Numbered from the stretch's first letter, positions 8,274-18,324 are shown. The stretch: DNA of 64,000 nucleotides from Candidatus Cyanaurora vandensis (GCF_013285555.1 NZ_JAAXLT010000092.1:30072-94071); one strand, 5' to 3'. Program-made: numbers and translations. Notes: a model not told the origin generated them from the letters alone.

Positions 8274-9421
8274 TGTTGACGCGCTCATCGGTCCTGGCGG
8301 AGGCTCCTCATATCTTCTTGCTCAGCAATGGGAACGGTGAGGACTGGGTGGGGGTACAGGTCGCCTTGGCCCTCAAAAAACAATTCCCGGTCCATCTGTC
8401 AGCCCTGCCCTTGGTGGGCGAGGGCGAACTCTACCAGCGTGAACAAATCCCGGTGGTGGGGGGGCGGTGGCTGCCCTCGGGAGGATTTACTTTTAAACAC
8501 TTTCCGGCCCTCTGGCAAGACCTCCAGGGGGGGTTGGTCACCCATGGTTGGCACATGACCCAACGGGCCTTGAACTTGAAGCAGCAGGTAAGTCTAACCC
8601 TTGCCGTAGGCGATATTTTACCTTTGGCCCTGGCTTGGGGTTTGAAGCGGCCCTATATCTTTTTGGGCTGTACCAAGTCGGACTACTACTCGCCCGGTCG
8701 CAGTTGCTACTTTTGGCCGGAGCAGCGGTTGATGCGGACCCGTCGTTGTCTCCATAGTTTCGCCCGTGACCCCCAGACCGCCCATCGGCTCCAGCAGTCC
8801 GGGGTCCCCGCCAGTTACCTCGGCAATCCGATGATGGATGGTCTACCGGAGGTGGGTCCCCTAGTCCCGACAGGGGTAGGGTTACTACCGGGTTCCCGGC
8901 CCCAGGAGGCCCAAGCCAATTTCCTCTGTCTACTCACCTGTGCCCGAGCGATGACCGGGACCGAATTCATGGCAGCCCTTGCACCGGGCTTACCCCTGGC
9001 CTCTTTTGTAGAACCCGCGCTGAGTCAGGGCTGGCAGTGGCAGGAACCCTACTTGGTCCAGGGCCAGACCAAGGTGTGGTTGCGGACGGGGGCTTTTGGG
9101 CAGGTCCTCCAGGAGAGTCGGTTGTTTTTTGCCATGGCGGGGACGGCGACGGAGCAGGCCGTCGGACTCGGTCGGCCTGTAGTGACAATTCCCGGCGCGG
9201 GTCCTCAGTTCACCGCCCGTTTCGCCCAGCTTCAAGAACAGTTACTCGGTGAGTCGGTCTTACTATGCCAAACTCCCCAACAGGCCGCCCAGGTCGCCCA
9301 GCAAGTCCTCGCTGACCCCCAACGATTAGCGCGGATTCAGGCCAATGGTCTGACGCGCATGGGTCAACCGGGAGCGGCTCAAGATATTGCCCGATTTATC
9401 CAGCAGGCTTTGGTGCCTTAA
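8273..9421 (+). CDS. Lipid-A-disaccharide synthase-related protein (GT-B fold)
   Basis: The 382-residue protein matches the cyanobacterial LpxB-related family. It opens with FLLSNGNGEDWVGVQVALAL and has a later GT-B donor-side region (AMAGTATEQAVGLGRPVVTIPG, here split as AMAGTATEQ and GRPVVTIPG). LpxB proper joins UDP-diacylglucosamine and lipid X, but this related family is separate and its substrate is not established. I chose ATG at 8273, which overlaps the upstream stop as TGATG; a TTG at 8270 is also in frame. Coupling to an outer-membrane protein gene suggests an envelope role. No clear terminator follows, only a short CTCGT/ACGAG stem near 9428. Confidence 0.82.
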   Translation: MLTRSSVLAEAPHIFLLSNGNGEDWVGVQVALALKKQFPVHLSALPLVGEGELYQREQIPVVGGRWLPSGGFTFKHFPALWQDLQGGLVTHGWHMTQRALNLKQQVSLTLAVGDILPLALAWGLKRPYIFLGCTKSDYYSPGRSCYFWPEQRLMRTRRCLHSFARDPQTAHRLQQSGVPASYLGNPMMDGLPEVGPLVPTGVGLLPGSRPQEAQANFLCLLTCARAMTGTEFMAALAPGLPLASFVEPALSQGWQWQEPYLVQGQTKVWLRTGAFGQVLQESRLFFAMAGTATEQAVGLGRPVVTIPGAGPQFTARFAQLQEQLLGESVLLCQTPQQAAQVAQQVLADPQRLARIQANGLTRMGQPGAAQDIARFIQQALVP

Positions 9422-9582
9422 GGTTCCCCTCGTATAGACGAGTGCCCAGATTCGATACGCCAAGCATTCAAAAAAAGCACCATTCCTCTGTTGGGGAACG
9501 GTGAGAGAATTTTCACTTGAGTAAAGAAATCGCTACTGCTTAGCCACCTTGAAACTCACGGATTTGACTTGACCGCTCTCGA

Positions 9583-9897
9583 TAGACCTCTTGCATGAAT
9601 CAGTATAGAAGTGGCAAGGCCAGTTCAAAATTATAAATCCCTGCCAGCAGGCTCAGCCTTAGTCCAAAACGACGACGATTCCGGTAAGGGCTAGCCAGGA
9701 TACAGAATACTTTTAGTACTCGATTTACATGCTCCACGACTATCCTTTGTTGTGCTAAGCAGGTGGGAGGCTTAAACCGTCCATAGCTATATAGATTTTC
9801 CATCTAGGACTGGGTTTCAGAGCTTGGACTTGATAAATAAATTACTTACCTGCTTACCACCATTGACCCATGCCACGGTATTTATTCAAGAGGTCTA
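9583..9897 (-). mobile_element. Decayed IS5-family element with both terminal repeats
   Basis: The ends form a 16-bp imperfect inverted repeat: GACCTCTTGCATGAAT at 9585-9600 matches the reverse complement of 9880-9895 at 14 of 16 positions, with the outer nine identical. A TA flanks each side (9583-9584, 9896-9897) like a target duplication. Inside is only the C-terminal part of a DDE transposase. The 311-bp body is far shorter than an intact IS5 relative, so it is an internally deleted, non-autonomous copy. Its right end lies inside the next coding frame. Confidence 0.78.
9600..9803 (-). pseudogene. IS5-family transposase, C-terminal fragment
   Basis: The 67-residue reading ends with the typical tail of cyanobacterial IS5-type DDE transposases: QQRIVVEHVNRVLKVF, then YRNRRRRFG-like and LLAGIYNFEL motifs. 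The catalytic E region (VVEH) is kept, but the N-terminal domain and both aspartates are missing. The frame closes near the left inverted repeat of the host element, as expected for a transposase 3' end. It cannot be active. Confidence 0.85.
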
Positions 9898-10223
9898 GTG
9901 ACCTCCCTGGTTCTGCCGACATAGACCGTCAACTCAATACCCTCAAGTCAGCTTTGGACAAAGAGTTAATTACCGCGACTGAATTCACTACCTTGGGTCA
10001 GCGTTTACTCACCCAGGAAGCCCCGAAGACCTGTCTCCTCCAGTCCACCTCATCGCTCATCACCCTACCCGAGGGCATTTCACCGTCCCAAGGCAAGTTC
10101 ACTATTGAGTATCAGTTAAACCCGATGACAATCCGTTACATGACCTTTAGAATTCATGCCAAAGGTAGTGAAAATTACGAAGCCCAACTCCTCAAAAAAG
10201 ACCCTCTCAGCCGGACTTTCTAA
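9870..10223 (+). CDS. Hypothetical protein with SHOCT-like segment, 5' end replaced by IS end
   Basis: The 117-residue reading has a helical stretch (about 22-48: LNTLKSALDKELITATEFT and on to LGQRLL) that resembles a short SHOCT-type helix pair. A beta-rich C-terminal half follows. I do not recognise the full protein. Its first nine residues are encoded by the right end of the IS5 remnant (up to 9897), so the original 5' end was probably lost and the present ATG is supplied by the insertion. No ribosome site is obvious. It may be a 5'-truncated, non-functional gene. Confidence 0.45.
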   Translation: MPRYLFKRSSDLPGSADIDRQLNTLKSALDKELITATEFTTLGQRLLTQEAPKTCLLQSTSSLITLPEGISPSQGKFTIEYQLNPMTIRYMTFRIHAKGSENYEAQLLKKDPLSRTF

Positions 10224-10225
10224 GA

Positions 10226-10260
10226 GCCCCTAAATCCCCCTTAAAAAGGGGGACTTTAAG
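10226..10260. repeat. Intergenic palindrome of the CCCCTAAATCCCCC type
   Basis: CCCCCTTAAAAAGGGGG (10236-10252) forms a hairpin preceded by CCCCTAAAT. The same motif family appears again at 18732. Such GC-rich palindromes are scattered between genes in many cyanobacteria. It lies just after the truncated hypothetical gene and could stop transcription weakly, but there is no T-tract. Confidence 0.6.
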
Positions 10261-10310
10261 AGCTTGTTGTGCCAGCGCAACTCAGATAGACGCTACGCCC
10301 CCTTTTTATC

Positions 10311-10396
10311 GGACGATCCATGGCATTAAATGCACAATCATTCATATTGATCGTGCGATCCGTGGTGTCAAATGCCGGATCAATGGGATTTAAATG
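10311..10396. repeat. Three degenerate short repeats
   Basis: CGATCCATGGCATTAAATGC at 10314 and CGATCCGTGGTGTCAAATGC at 10356 start two 27-nt copies that match at 20 of 27 positions. A third, shorter copy (GATCAATGGGATTTAAATG, from about 10378) overlaps the end of the second. Function is unknown. They sit between a truncated gene and the 3' end of the histidine phosphatase gene. Confidence 0.5.
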
Positions 10397-10401
10397 AGTT
10401 T

Positions 10402-11718
10402 TTACAAGGCACCAGCGGCGGTGCAATCAAAAATATTCCCCGTCAGGTGAGCCGTGTAATTGAGGCTCTGGAGAACACCGCGTCCGGTGATACCGTCGGG
10501 ATAATCAATGACAGAGACCGCACCATTCCCCTGCTTAAACCGCCAAAAAGCCTCGGGTCCTAAGCCCAACACTTGACAGAGCAGAGCTTTATTGATCGCA
10601 TCGTGGGCCGCTACTAAGGTAAGTCCGTTTACTTGCTGGAGGATCGCCGCCCAAGCTTGCGCCGAACGTGCCCAAATCTCTTGCAGACTCTCGCCAGCGG
10701 GCATCTGGACGGTCTCGGGTTGCTGGTTCCACACGGCAAGGAGACCGGGGTACTCGGCTTCCACCTCTGGGTGATATTTCCCTTCCCAAGTACCGTGGGC
10801 AATCTCCTGGAGGTCGTCCAGGATGGTCAAGGCCAAGTGGGGTTGGTGGGCGAGCAGGGCTTGGGCAGTCGTGTAGGCGCGTTGGAGGGGACTGACAAAA
10901 ACCTGGGTAAAGGCGAGGTCCTTGAGGAGAGCCACCGTCTTCTGCGCTTGGTCTACGCCTGTGGCGTTGAGTGGGATATCCAGTTGACCCTGGAAACGGC
11001 CCGTCCGATTCCAGTCCGTCTCCCCATGGCGAATCAAAAGTAGACGAGTTACCCCTGGTTTGGGGGTGAAATTGGGGGTTTCGGTGAGGTGGGCGGTCTG
11101 GTTGAGGGATTCCAGTTGGACTTGGCCCTGGTCATCAAAGTTGAGGACACTGATCCCGCCGTTGTTCTGACCCAAAGCCCGGTAGCCCATGGGACCTAAA
11201 CCAAGGGCCGTACTGATTAAAGCTTGGTTAATGGCGTTATGCGCCACCACCAAAACACAGTGACCAGGACTCGCCAGGATGACCTCCCAAGCAGCGCGGG
11301 CCTCCGCCCACAATTCCACCACTGGATAACGACCAGCAATCTCAAACTCCGCTGGGTTAAGGCGATAAATCTGATGTTCTTGGGGAAAGCGTTGAGCCAC
11401 TTCCTGAGCCGTCATCCCTTCCCAACGCGGGAGGTCAATCTCTTGGAGCGTCGCAAGCAAGGTAGGCGGGATGGGCGTAATCAGTGTGCAGGTATGCCGC
11501 GCCCGGTTCAGTGGACTGCTGAAAACTTGGTCAAACTGCACTGCCCCGAGGACTGTGCCACAACGACGGGCCTGCTCTATCCCTAATTCCGTCAAAACCG
11601 ACTCGTCCGCGCGGCCTTGAATCCAACCTTTCACATTCCAACTACTCTGTCCATGACGGACCAAAACCACCCGTTTTGCCAGTGTCCTACTCCCTTGCCC
11701 CTGCGTATGATACCGCAA
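10402..11718 (-). CDS. Tandem two-domain histidine phosphatase (phosphoglycerate mutase superfamily)
   Basis: The 438-residue protein carries two complete histidine phosphatase domains. The first has VRHGQSSWN near residue 20 and a catalytic-site AHNAINQAL near 160. The second has IRHGETDWN near 229 and AHDAINKALL near 370. Each RHG histidine is the phosphorylated nucleophile in this superfamily. Cyanobacteria encode such double-domain proteins; related enzymes act as phosphoserine phosphatases or cofactor-dependent mutases, and the substrate cannot be decided here. The 438-residue reading starts at TTG (11718), and a start nearer the first VVLVRHG is possible. The downstream flank holds degenerate repeats. 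Confidence 0.85.
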   Translation of the reverse strand: MRYHTQGQGSRTLAKRVVLVRHGQSSWNVKGWIQGRADESVLTELGIEQARRCGTVLGAVQFDQVFSSPLNRARHTCTLITPIPPTLLATLQEIDLPRWEGMTAQEVAQRFPQEHQIYRLNPAEFEIAGRYPVVELWAEARAAWEVILASPGHCVLVVAHNAINQALISTALGLGPMGYRALGQNNGGISVLNFDDQGQVQLESLNQTAHLTETPNFTPKPGVTRLLLIRHGETDWNRTGRFQGQLDIPLNATGVDQAQKTVALLKDLAFTQVFVSPLQRAYTTAQALLAHQPHLALTILDDLQEIAHGTWEGKYHPEVEAEYPGLLAVWNQQPETVQMPAGESLQEIWARSAQAWAAILQQVNGLTLVAAHDAINKALLCQVLGLGPEAFWRFKQGNGAVSVIDYPDGITGRGVLQSLNYTAHLTGNIFDCTAAGAL

Positions 11719-11824
11719 GAGGACCCAGCAGAAGAGCGGGGACAGGGGCTAGTAAATAGTAGGGAGTCAAGATAGACCGTGGTTAGTAAGGAGTGGTCAG
11801 TGACAGCTAAAGTTCTTATTCTTG

Positions 11825-11866
11825 CTCCTCCTACCCTGCTTGCGGGGGAGGGGGCTGGGGGGTGGC
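11825..11866. repeat. GC-rich intergenic inverted repeat
   Basis: A CTCCTCCTACCCTGCTTGC arm is followed by a G-rich arm (GGGGGAGGGGGCTGGGGGG), giving a strong stem of a type often dispersed in cyanobacterial intergenic DNA. It lies in the 258-bp gap between the divergent phosphatase and prfA genes. Nothing else in that gap is recognisable. Confidence 0.4.
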
Positions 11867-11976
11867 TTTTGCGCTACGCTAATGGATGTCGCCTAGGAAC
11901 CGCGCTGTGTCGCCCCTCCTGCCTTTCCACTAGCAGCCCTGACTTTTGATAACCAATAACCCTAGGGAGGTGGACC

Positions 11977-13064
<1,088 letters not shown>

Positions 13065-13068
<4 letters not shown>

Positions 13069-13940
13069 ACTCGGGGTAACCACTCTAGTAAGTAGCGGTT
13101 CACTAACTCTGGGCGTTCATCGTGGGGGCAATGACCGGCTGGGATTGTAAAGAGTTGCGCCTGGGGATAGGCCGTGCGGAACTGCTCACCGCGACTGAGA
13201 GCCAGCAGGGGGTCCCATTCACCCCAGAGCAATAAAAGGGGCCGCCGCAGTTGGGCCAAAAGCGCATCGGCATAACGGCTCGGGTCTGCCTGGAAGGCCG
13301 AGCGAAAGACCTGAAAAGCCCCCGGTTCACAGGAAGGGCGATGGATATCCTCAACTAGTTGTTCGGTCACCGCACTGGGATCATGGTAGACCTTGAGTAG
13401 GGTCCGCCGGATAAATGAAGGTTGGCGCATCAGGTGGAACAGTAGCCGACTCACCACGGGATGACGGCACATATTTTTCCCAATCTGAGCAAAGAACTGT
13501 TTCCAGGAGTCCGGGCAGTAGTCCTCAGCAAAAAAACCCGCACTGTTGACTAGCACCAAGCCCTCTACCCACTCCGGGTAATCCGCCGCCAGAATTAAAG
13601 CTGCATACCCACCCAGAGAATGGCCCACTACTACTGCTGGCCCACCAATTATTTGCTCACAAAATTCCCGGAGTTGGTCGCGCCATAATTCGCCGTTGTA
13701 GACCAAGTTAGGCTTAGCCGAGCGTCCAAAACCCAGGAGGTCTAGGGCAAAGACCGGGCGGTGAAGGGCGAGTTCGGTAATATTTTTTTGCCAGTGACTG
13801 CTGGACACGCCACAGCCATGGATAAGCAGGATAGGCGTACCTGAGTGCTCCAAGCCCGCTTGTAGATAGTGGATGTGATGACCCTGCCAAGTCCAGTTTT
13901 GGGCTGGTGTAACCGTGGGGCGAGGTAAGGTTAGAGCCAT
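13065..13940 (-). CDS. Alpha/beta-fold hydrolase
   Basis: The 291-residue protein has the oxyanion-hole segment [13 protein letters not shown] (about 37-49), the nucleophile elbow GHSLGGYAA (Ser near 107), a lid-like helical insert, and a late aspartate and histidine ([10 protein letters not shown], then [12 protein letters not shown]). This is a complete catalytic set. Cyanobacteria hold several such cytosolic esterase- or epoxide-hydrolase-like proteins of unknown substrate. No signal peptide is present. It overlaps prfA by 4 bp at the 3' ends. Confidence 0.85.
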
Positions 13941-14092
13941 TGACCGTCTTGTAATTGAACTTAATCTGTCTTAAATCTAAGGACGGGCTCGGGTTAGTGC
14001 CTTGCTCTTGGGGAGGAACTAGCAGCAGTGGTTCTTCATCCAAGGGACTAGGGAACATCTAGGGGTTTAGGCCATCTTGGATAAGATGTGCT

Positions 14093-14857
14093 TTGGATTT
14101 ATCCGTGTCCATCCGTCCGGCCTTGGCTTTATTGCTGGTCTGTCTGGGGAGTGCCCCCGCGACTGCTCAGATTTTTAACAATCTGCTTAGTCCTGTACTA
14201 GAGATCTGGGTGCGCTCTCAGGTCCAACAGGTCGAGGACCTGCGCGTGACTGTGCGCGGTCCCGACCGTGAGATTGCCAACGGACGGATTCAAGGCATCA
14301 CTTTTAACGGACGCAACGTCCTCTACAAAGGCATCTCCGCGAGCCAAGTGAATCTAAGCGGTACCAATATTGCCCTTAACACTGCCGGAGCCTTGCGCGG
14401 CGAGGGCCTCAAGTTATTGCAGCCCGTGCGCACTGACCTCAGCTTACGCCTGACCCAACAGGACGTGAATGCCTATCTCGACTCTCCTGGTTTCCAAGAA
14501 CAGATCCGGGACCTCTCCGTGCCATTACCCGCTACCCTCGGTGGCACGGGGCAATCCGTCCCTCTAGAGATCCGCCAACCCGATGCCCGTCTCGAACCGG
14601 GCCGTTTCGTGCTCATGGCCACCCTGCGCGTCAACCAGGGTGAACCGACGCGGACCCAACTGACCACGGGCATAGAACTGGTCTCCCCCAGACAATTGCG
14701 CTTGGTAAACCCCCGACTCCTGAGTTCCGGCGAACAGGTCTCTATCCCCGCCTTGGCTGGCCTCACCATCAATCTAGGCTCCGAAATGGAAGCCCGACGC
14801 ATTGAGATCCAATCTGGCCTCCTTTTCCTTGAAGGGAGCTTCCGACTTGAGACCTAA
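14093..14857 (+). CDS. DUF2993 (LmeA-like) secreted lipid-binding protein
   Basis: The protein has a signal peptide (IRPALALLLVCLGSAPATAQ) and then the DUF2993 pattern: SPVLEIWVRSQVQQVEDLRV, repeated beta segments, and LRLTQQDVNAYLDSPGFQ. The family has a tubular lipid-binding fold, and mycobacterial LmeA binds phospholipids. Role here is unknown. The longest frame begins with TTG (14093); GTG at 14105 gives a cleaner signal peptide and may be the real start. A CATCTT/AAGATG stem lies just upstream. Size (about 250) is usual for the family. Confidence 0.82.
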   Translation: MDLSVSIRPALALLLVCLGSAPATAQIFNNLLSPVLEIWVRSQVQQVEDLRVTVRGPDREIANGRIQGITFNGRNVLYKGISASQVNLSGTNIALNTAGALRGEGLKLLQPVRTDLSLRLTQQDVNAYLDSPGFQEQIRDLSVPLPATLGGTGQSVPLEIRQPDARLEPGRFVLMATLRVNQGEPTRTQLTTGIELVSPRQLRLVNPRLLSSGEQVSIPALAGLTINLGSEMEARRIEIQSGLLFLEGSFRLET

Positions 14858-15025
14858 GCGGATAAATTACGCCCTAACCGGCTAAAACGACTCGGCTACT
14901 AGCCTCTGCTGCCGCACTACCGGCGTGGACTATCTTCAGCCTGAAATGGGGCTGAGTACACTGTCCCGGCCCGAACGTTAAAATAAAAGCAGGACCCACT
15001 GGGGTAGTCATTAGGGAGCAGACGG

Positions 15026-16192
15026 GTGAATCAGGCGGAACCAGTGAATGGCTACAGTACCAAGCCCGGCTGGGAGCAATTGGGGGAGGTGCTCGCCCAA
15101 CGTCGTCACCAACGACATCTCGTCTTATTGCAGGACTTCCCGGACCCGGATGCACTCTCAGCGGCCTGGGCTTGGCGATTGATCTGCCAGCCTTTTGAGA
15201 TCACTGTGGATATTGTTTACGCCGGAGCTTTGAGCCATCAGGAGAACGTGGCCTTGGTCAAACTCACCAACCTCCCGCTCCAGCGTTGGCAAAAAGTCCA
15301 GGGCCAGTTGGGGAACTACCAAGGTGCTGTCCTACTCGATAGTCAGGGCACGACTTGTCAGGGCTTATCTACAATTCAACAGGCTAAAATTCCTCTCGTG
15401 GCGATTGTGGACCACCATCAACCCCAGGAAGATTTAACGGCAGAATTTGTAGATATCCGCCCGCAACAGGGAGCCACCGCCACGATGATTACCCAGTATC
15501 TCCTCAGTGGCGGGCTTGTCACCCTCAACAACCAGCACGCTGAACATATTAAAGTTGCCACTGCCTTGATGCACGGGATTCGTTCGGAGACTTTAAATTT
15601 ACTCTCAGCTAATGAGGATGATTTTCTTGCCGCCGCCTACCTAAGTCGATTTTATGACAACAAACTACTACAAACCATCCTTCAAACTTCTCGTTCACGC
15701 CAGGTGATGGAAGTCATTGAACGAGCCTTGGCAAACCGTGAAGTGATCAATAGTTTCTCTGTCGCTGGCGTTGGTTATCTGGCCTACACCGACCGTGATG
15801 CGATTCCCCAAGCGGCGGATTTTCTGTTGACAGAGGAGAATGTCCATACCGCCTTAGTCTTTGGGATCATTAGCGGGGAGGACGAGCGTGAGGTGCTAAC
15901 AGGTTCACTGCGGACCAATAAGTTGACCCTCGATCCCGATGAATTCCTCAAACAAACTCTAGGACAGGATGCTCAAGGAAGGTATTTCGGCGGGGGTAGG
16001 CAACGGGCTGGGGGATTTGAGATCCCAATTGGGTTCTTGACAGGTTCGATTGAGGACAGTGAATATAGCTTGCATAAGTGGCAAGTATACGAGTTGCAGA
16101 TCAAGCAGAAACTCGCTCGATTCATCCAGCCCGACATGGATAATAAAAAGAACAAGAGTAACGCTGAAAAAAGCAGTCTATTTAGTTACTGA
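15026..16192 (+). CDS. DHH/DHHA1 family phosphoesterase (NrnA-like)
   Basis: The 388-residue protein has the DHH-family metal motifs FPDPDALSAAW (about 39-49, the D-x-D site), LLDSQG (about 107-112) and VDHHQPQE (about 131-138). A DHHA1 domain with GGGRQRAGGFEIP lies near the C-terminus. Relatives degrade short oligoribonucleotides or 3'-phosphoadenosine 5'-phosphate (NrnA) using manganese. The GTG start at 15026 follows AGGGAGCAG. The C-terminal tail is Lys/Asn-rich. It is convergent with the YihY-like gene, with 13 bp between the stops. Confidence 0.85.
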   Translation: MNQAEPVNGYSTKPGWEQLGEVLAQRRHQRHLVLLQDFPDPDALSAAWAWRLICQPFEITVDIVYAGALSHQENVALVKLTNLPLQRWQKVQGQLGNYQGAVLLDSQGTTCQGLSTIQQAKIPLVAIVDHHQPQEDLTAEFVDIRPQQGATATMITQYLLSGGLVTLNNQHAEHIKVATALMHGIRSETLNLLSANEDDFLAAAYLSRFYDNKLLQTILQTSRSRQVMEVIERALANREVINSFSVAGVGYLAYTDRDAIPQAADFLLTEENVHTALVFGIISGEDEREVLTGSLRTNKLTLDPDEFLKQTLGQDAQGRYFGGGRQRAGGFEIPIGFLTGSIEDSEYSLHKWQVYELQIKQKLARFIQPDMDNKKNKSNAEKSSLFSY

Positions 16193-16205
16193 CGCCCTGT
16201 TTCAG

Positions 16206-17027
16206 CTAGGCACCCTTCCTTAGCAAAGCCCGGTTAAACTGTTCTCCGAATAGAAGAGCGGCGGCACTGAGTTGTAGCCACAGGAGTAGGATAATCGCTG
16301 CCCCAATGCTGCCGTAGGTCTGGTTGTAATCGCTGAAGTTCTGGATATAGAACTTGAACACTGCTGAAACACCCAACCACAAGACACTGGCAAGGAGGGC
16401 ACCGGGCCAGAGTGGAGTTGCCGGGTCACGCCGGGTCGGGCCGAAACGATAGAGCAGGGCACAGGCACCAATAATTAAAAGTAACGCTAAGGGCCATTGT
16501 AACCCCTCCCATAAAGTCAGTAATAAGGTGCTCTCTGGGAGACGATTACTCACCCAGGTCAGCACAGCACTCCCCAGGAATAACGTCAAACAGGCCGCCA
16601 CTACCAGTAAAACCGTCCCGAACAACAGGGCAACTGCCACCAACCGGAGCAACCAAAAGGGCCGCCGTTCGTTGGGCGGGACTTCATGGGTGATATCTAA
16701 GGACTCCATCGCCGTCACCACCGCCCCGGAAGCAGCAAAGATACTACCCAGCAGACTCAGGGAGAATAGATTTCCTTCCTCGCTGTAAGCTACTTGACGC
16801 AGGGGGGCACGCAGGATTTCCATAACTTCTTGGGGCACAAAACGGCCCAGGTTAGTGATCAACCACTCGAAGGTCTCCCCAGCCGACCCACCAAACAGCC
16901 CAATCGCCGTCACGAGGACTAGCATTGTCGGCAGCAGTGCCAACATCAAGTTAAAAGCCATCTCCGCCGCTAAGTTGGGTAGACGGTCATCCACCGCCCG
17001 CCGGAACGCAATTACCAGAGACTCCAT
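16206..17027 (-). CDS. YihY/UPF0761 family membrane protein
   Basis: Starting at ATG 17027 (MESLVIAFRRAVDDR), the 273-residue protein has the YihY features: an N-terminal helix, LAAEMAFNLMLALLPTMLVLV, and about six membrane segments ending with the IGAAIILLLWLQLSAAALLFGEQFN-type block (seen as IGAAIILLLWLQ and FGEQFNRALL). A longer frame to 17327 exists but would overlap the divergent radical SAM gene. The family is unassigned in function; an old link to RNase BN was wrong. Confidence 0.87.
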   Translation of the reverse strand: MESLVIAFRRAVDDRLPNLAAEMAFNLMLALLPTMLVLVTAIGLFGGSAGETFEWLITNLGRFVPQEVMEILRAPLRQVAYSEEGNLFSLSLLGSIFAASGAVVTAMESLDITHEVPPNERRPFWLLRLVAVALLFGTVLLVVAACLTLFLGSAVLTWVSNRLPESTLLLTLWEGLQWPLALLLIIGACALLYRFGPTRRDPATPLWPGALLASVLWLGVSAVFKFYIQNFSDYNQTYGSIGAAIILLLWLQLSAAALLFGEQFNRALLRKGA

Positions 17028-17201
17028 CAGGCACCCCGTACTTATCCTCTTATCTAAAGTGGTCTGAACCCTAAGCACGTCTATCCTGGGTTGAAAACTT
17101 ATATTTGTTACAATAGATGAAGCGTGGGGATGAGCCTCCCAATCCGCCAATAATCTTACCCAATTCAATTCCTGCTGCTGGGTTGTACCCATTGGAGTCC
17201 T

Positions 17202-18266
17202 ATGGCTACCTTTATTCCGGCCCCGACGCGGCCTATGCTCTGGCAACCGCAACAAGCTCTTTTTACCCCGGCGGCTCTCGCTGAGCCCGGGGGCCAACGT
17301 ATCCTCAAACGGGTCCAGCAACTCCATATCCCCGTGGTCGAACTTCCTCGTAATCGGCTTACAGGCTTACAAGGTGACGACGACCAAGCTACCTACCGCC
17401 AAGCCAAGCGGACCCTGGCGGTGGTGACGGCTCCGCCCGGTGACTTCAAACTCAGTCCGATCCCGCCCTCGGCTGATTGGCAGTTTCACTTAGCCCAGGG
17501 TTGCCCTGCCCATTGTCAATACTGTTATCTCGCTGGAAGTTTGTCGGGACCGCCGGTGATCCGGGCTTACGCCAACTTGCCCCAGCTCCTAGAAAACCTC
17601 AAAAGTTACGAACGACCCGGACAAGGGACCAGTTTTGAGGTCAGTTGTTACACCGATCCCCTGGGGATTGAGCATCTGACGGGGAGTCTTGCCGAATGTA
17701 TCCGTTACTTTGGGACGCGCCCGGATGGTCATTTACGTTGGGTCTCGAAGTTCGATGCAGTGGCAGATTTATTGGACCTCCCCCACAACGGGCGGACTCG
17801 CTGCCGTATGAGTGTCAATGCCCTGACCATCTCTCGTCAATATGAGGGCGGCACTGCGTCGGTCCCCGCTCGACTAAATGCTTTACGCCGTCTGGCTTTA
17901 TCCCCGGCTCAGGGCGGTGGGGGGTATCCGGTAGGGCTGGTAATTGCCCCGATTATGCCCGGTCCTGACTGGCCTACTCACTACGGGGAGCTATTGGACC
18001 TTGTGGCCCAGAGCCTAGATTTTGATTGTGACCTGACTTTTGAACTGATTTCTCACCGTTTTACCCCCGGCTCTAAGGAGGTCCTCCAGAGTTGGTATCC
18101 CCAGACGACCCTAGACCTAGATGAGACGACCCGGACTACCAAGCGTAATAAGTTCGGTGGACTCAAGTACGTCTATCCAAAAGACGTGATGCGTGAATTG
18201 CGTTGCTATTTCGAGACTGAAATTGCCCGCCGTTTTCCCAAAGCTCAAGTCTTGTATTGGACTTAG
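17202..18266 (+). CDS. Spore photoproduct lyase-like radical SAM protein
   Basis: The 354-residue protein has a CX3CX2C radical SAM motif (C101-PAH-C105-QY-C108) inside a TIM-barrel-like domain. It also resembles SPL in the flanking QFHLAQGC and FEVSCYTDPLGIEH segments. Cys149 lies about 48 residues after the first cluster Cys, close to the position of the H-donor Cys141 of Bacillus SPL. SPL repairs the thymine spore photoproduct, yet cyanobacteria make no endospores; homologues exist, but their role is unclear. No partner repair gene is adjacent; a DUF2267 gene follows 58 bp later. Confidence 0.75.
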   Translation: MATFIPAPTRPMLWQPQQALFTPAALAEPGGQRILKRVQQLHIPVVELPRNRLTGLQGDDDQATYRQAKRTLAVVTAPPGDFKLSPIPPSADWQFHLAQGCPAHCQYCYLAGSLSGPPVIRAYANLPQLLENLKSYERPGQGTSFEVSCYTDPLGIEHLTGSLAECIRYFGTRPDGHLRWVSKFDAVADLLDLPHNGRTRCRMSVNALTISRQYEGGTASVPARLNALRRLALSPAQGGGGYPVGLVIAPIMPGPDWPTHYGELLDLVAQSLDFDCDLTFELISHRFTPGSKEVLQSWYPQTTLDLDETTRTTKRNKFGGLKYVYPKDVMRELRCYFETEIARRFPKAQVLYWT

Positions 18267-18324
18267 GGGTGACGTAGCTGCCGCCTTGCCACCGCTAGGG
18301 TGAAAAAGTCGCGATGGATGACCG

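Noticed and set aside
9425..9445. CTCGT-ATAG-ACGAG stem after the LpxB-related gene as a terminator
   Set aside because: Only 5 bp with no following T-tract.
16206..17327. Longer start for the YihY-like protein at 17327
   Set aside because: The extra 100 residues are polar and unlike the family, and overlap the divergent radical SAM gene; ATG 17027 fits the family start.
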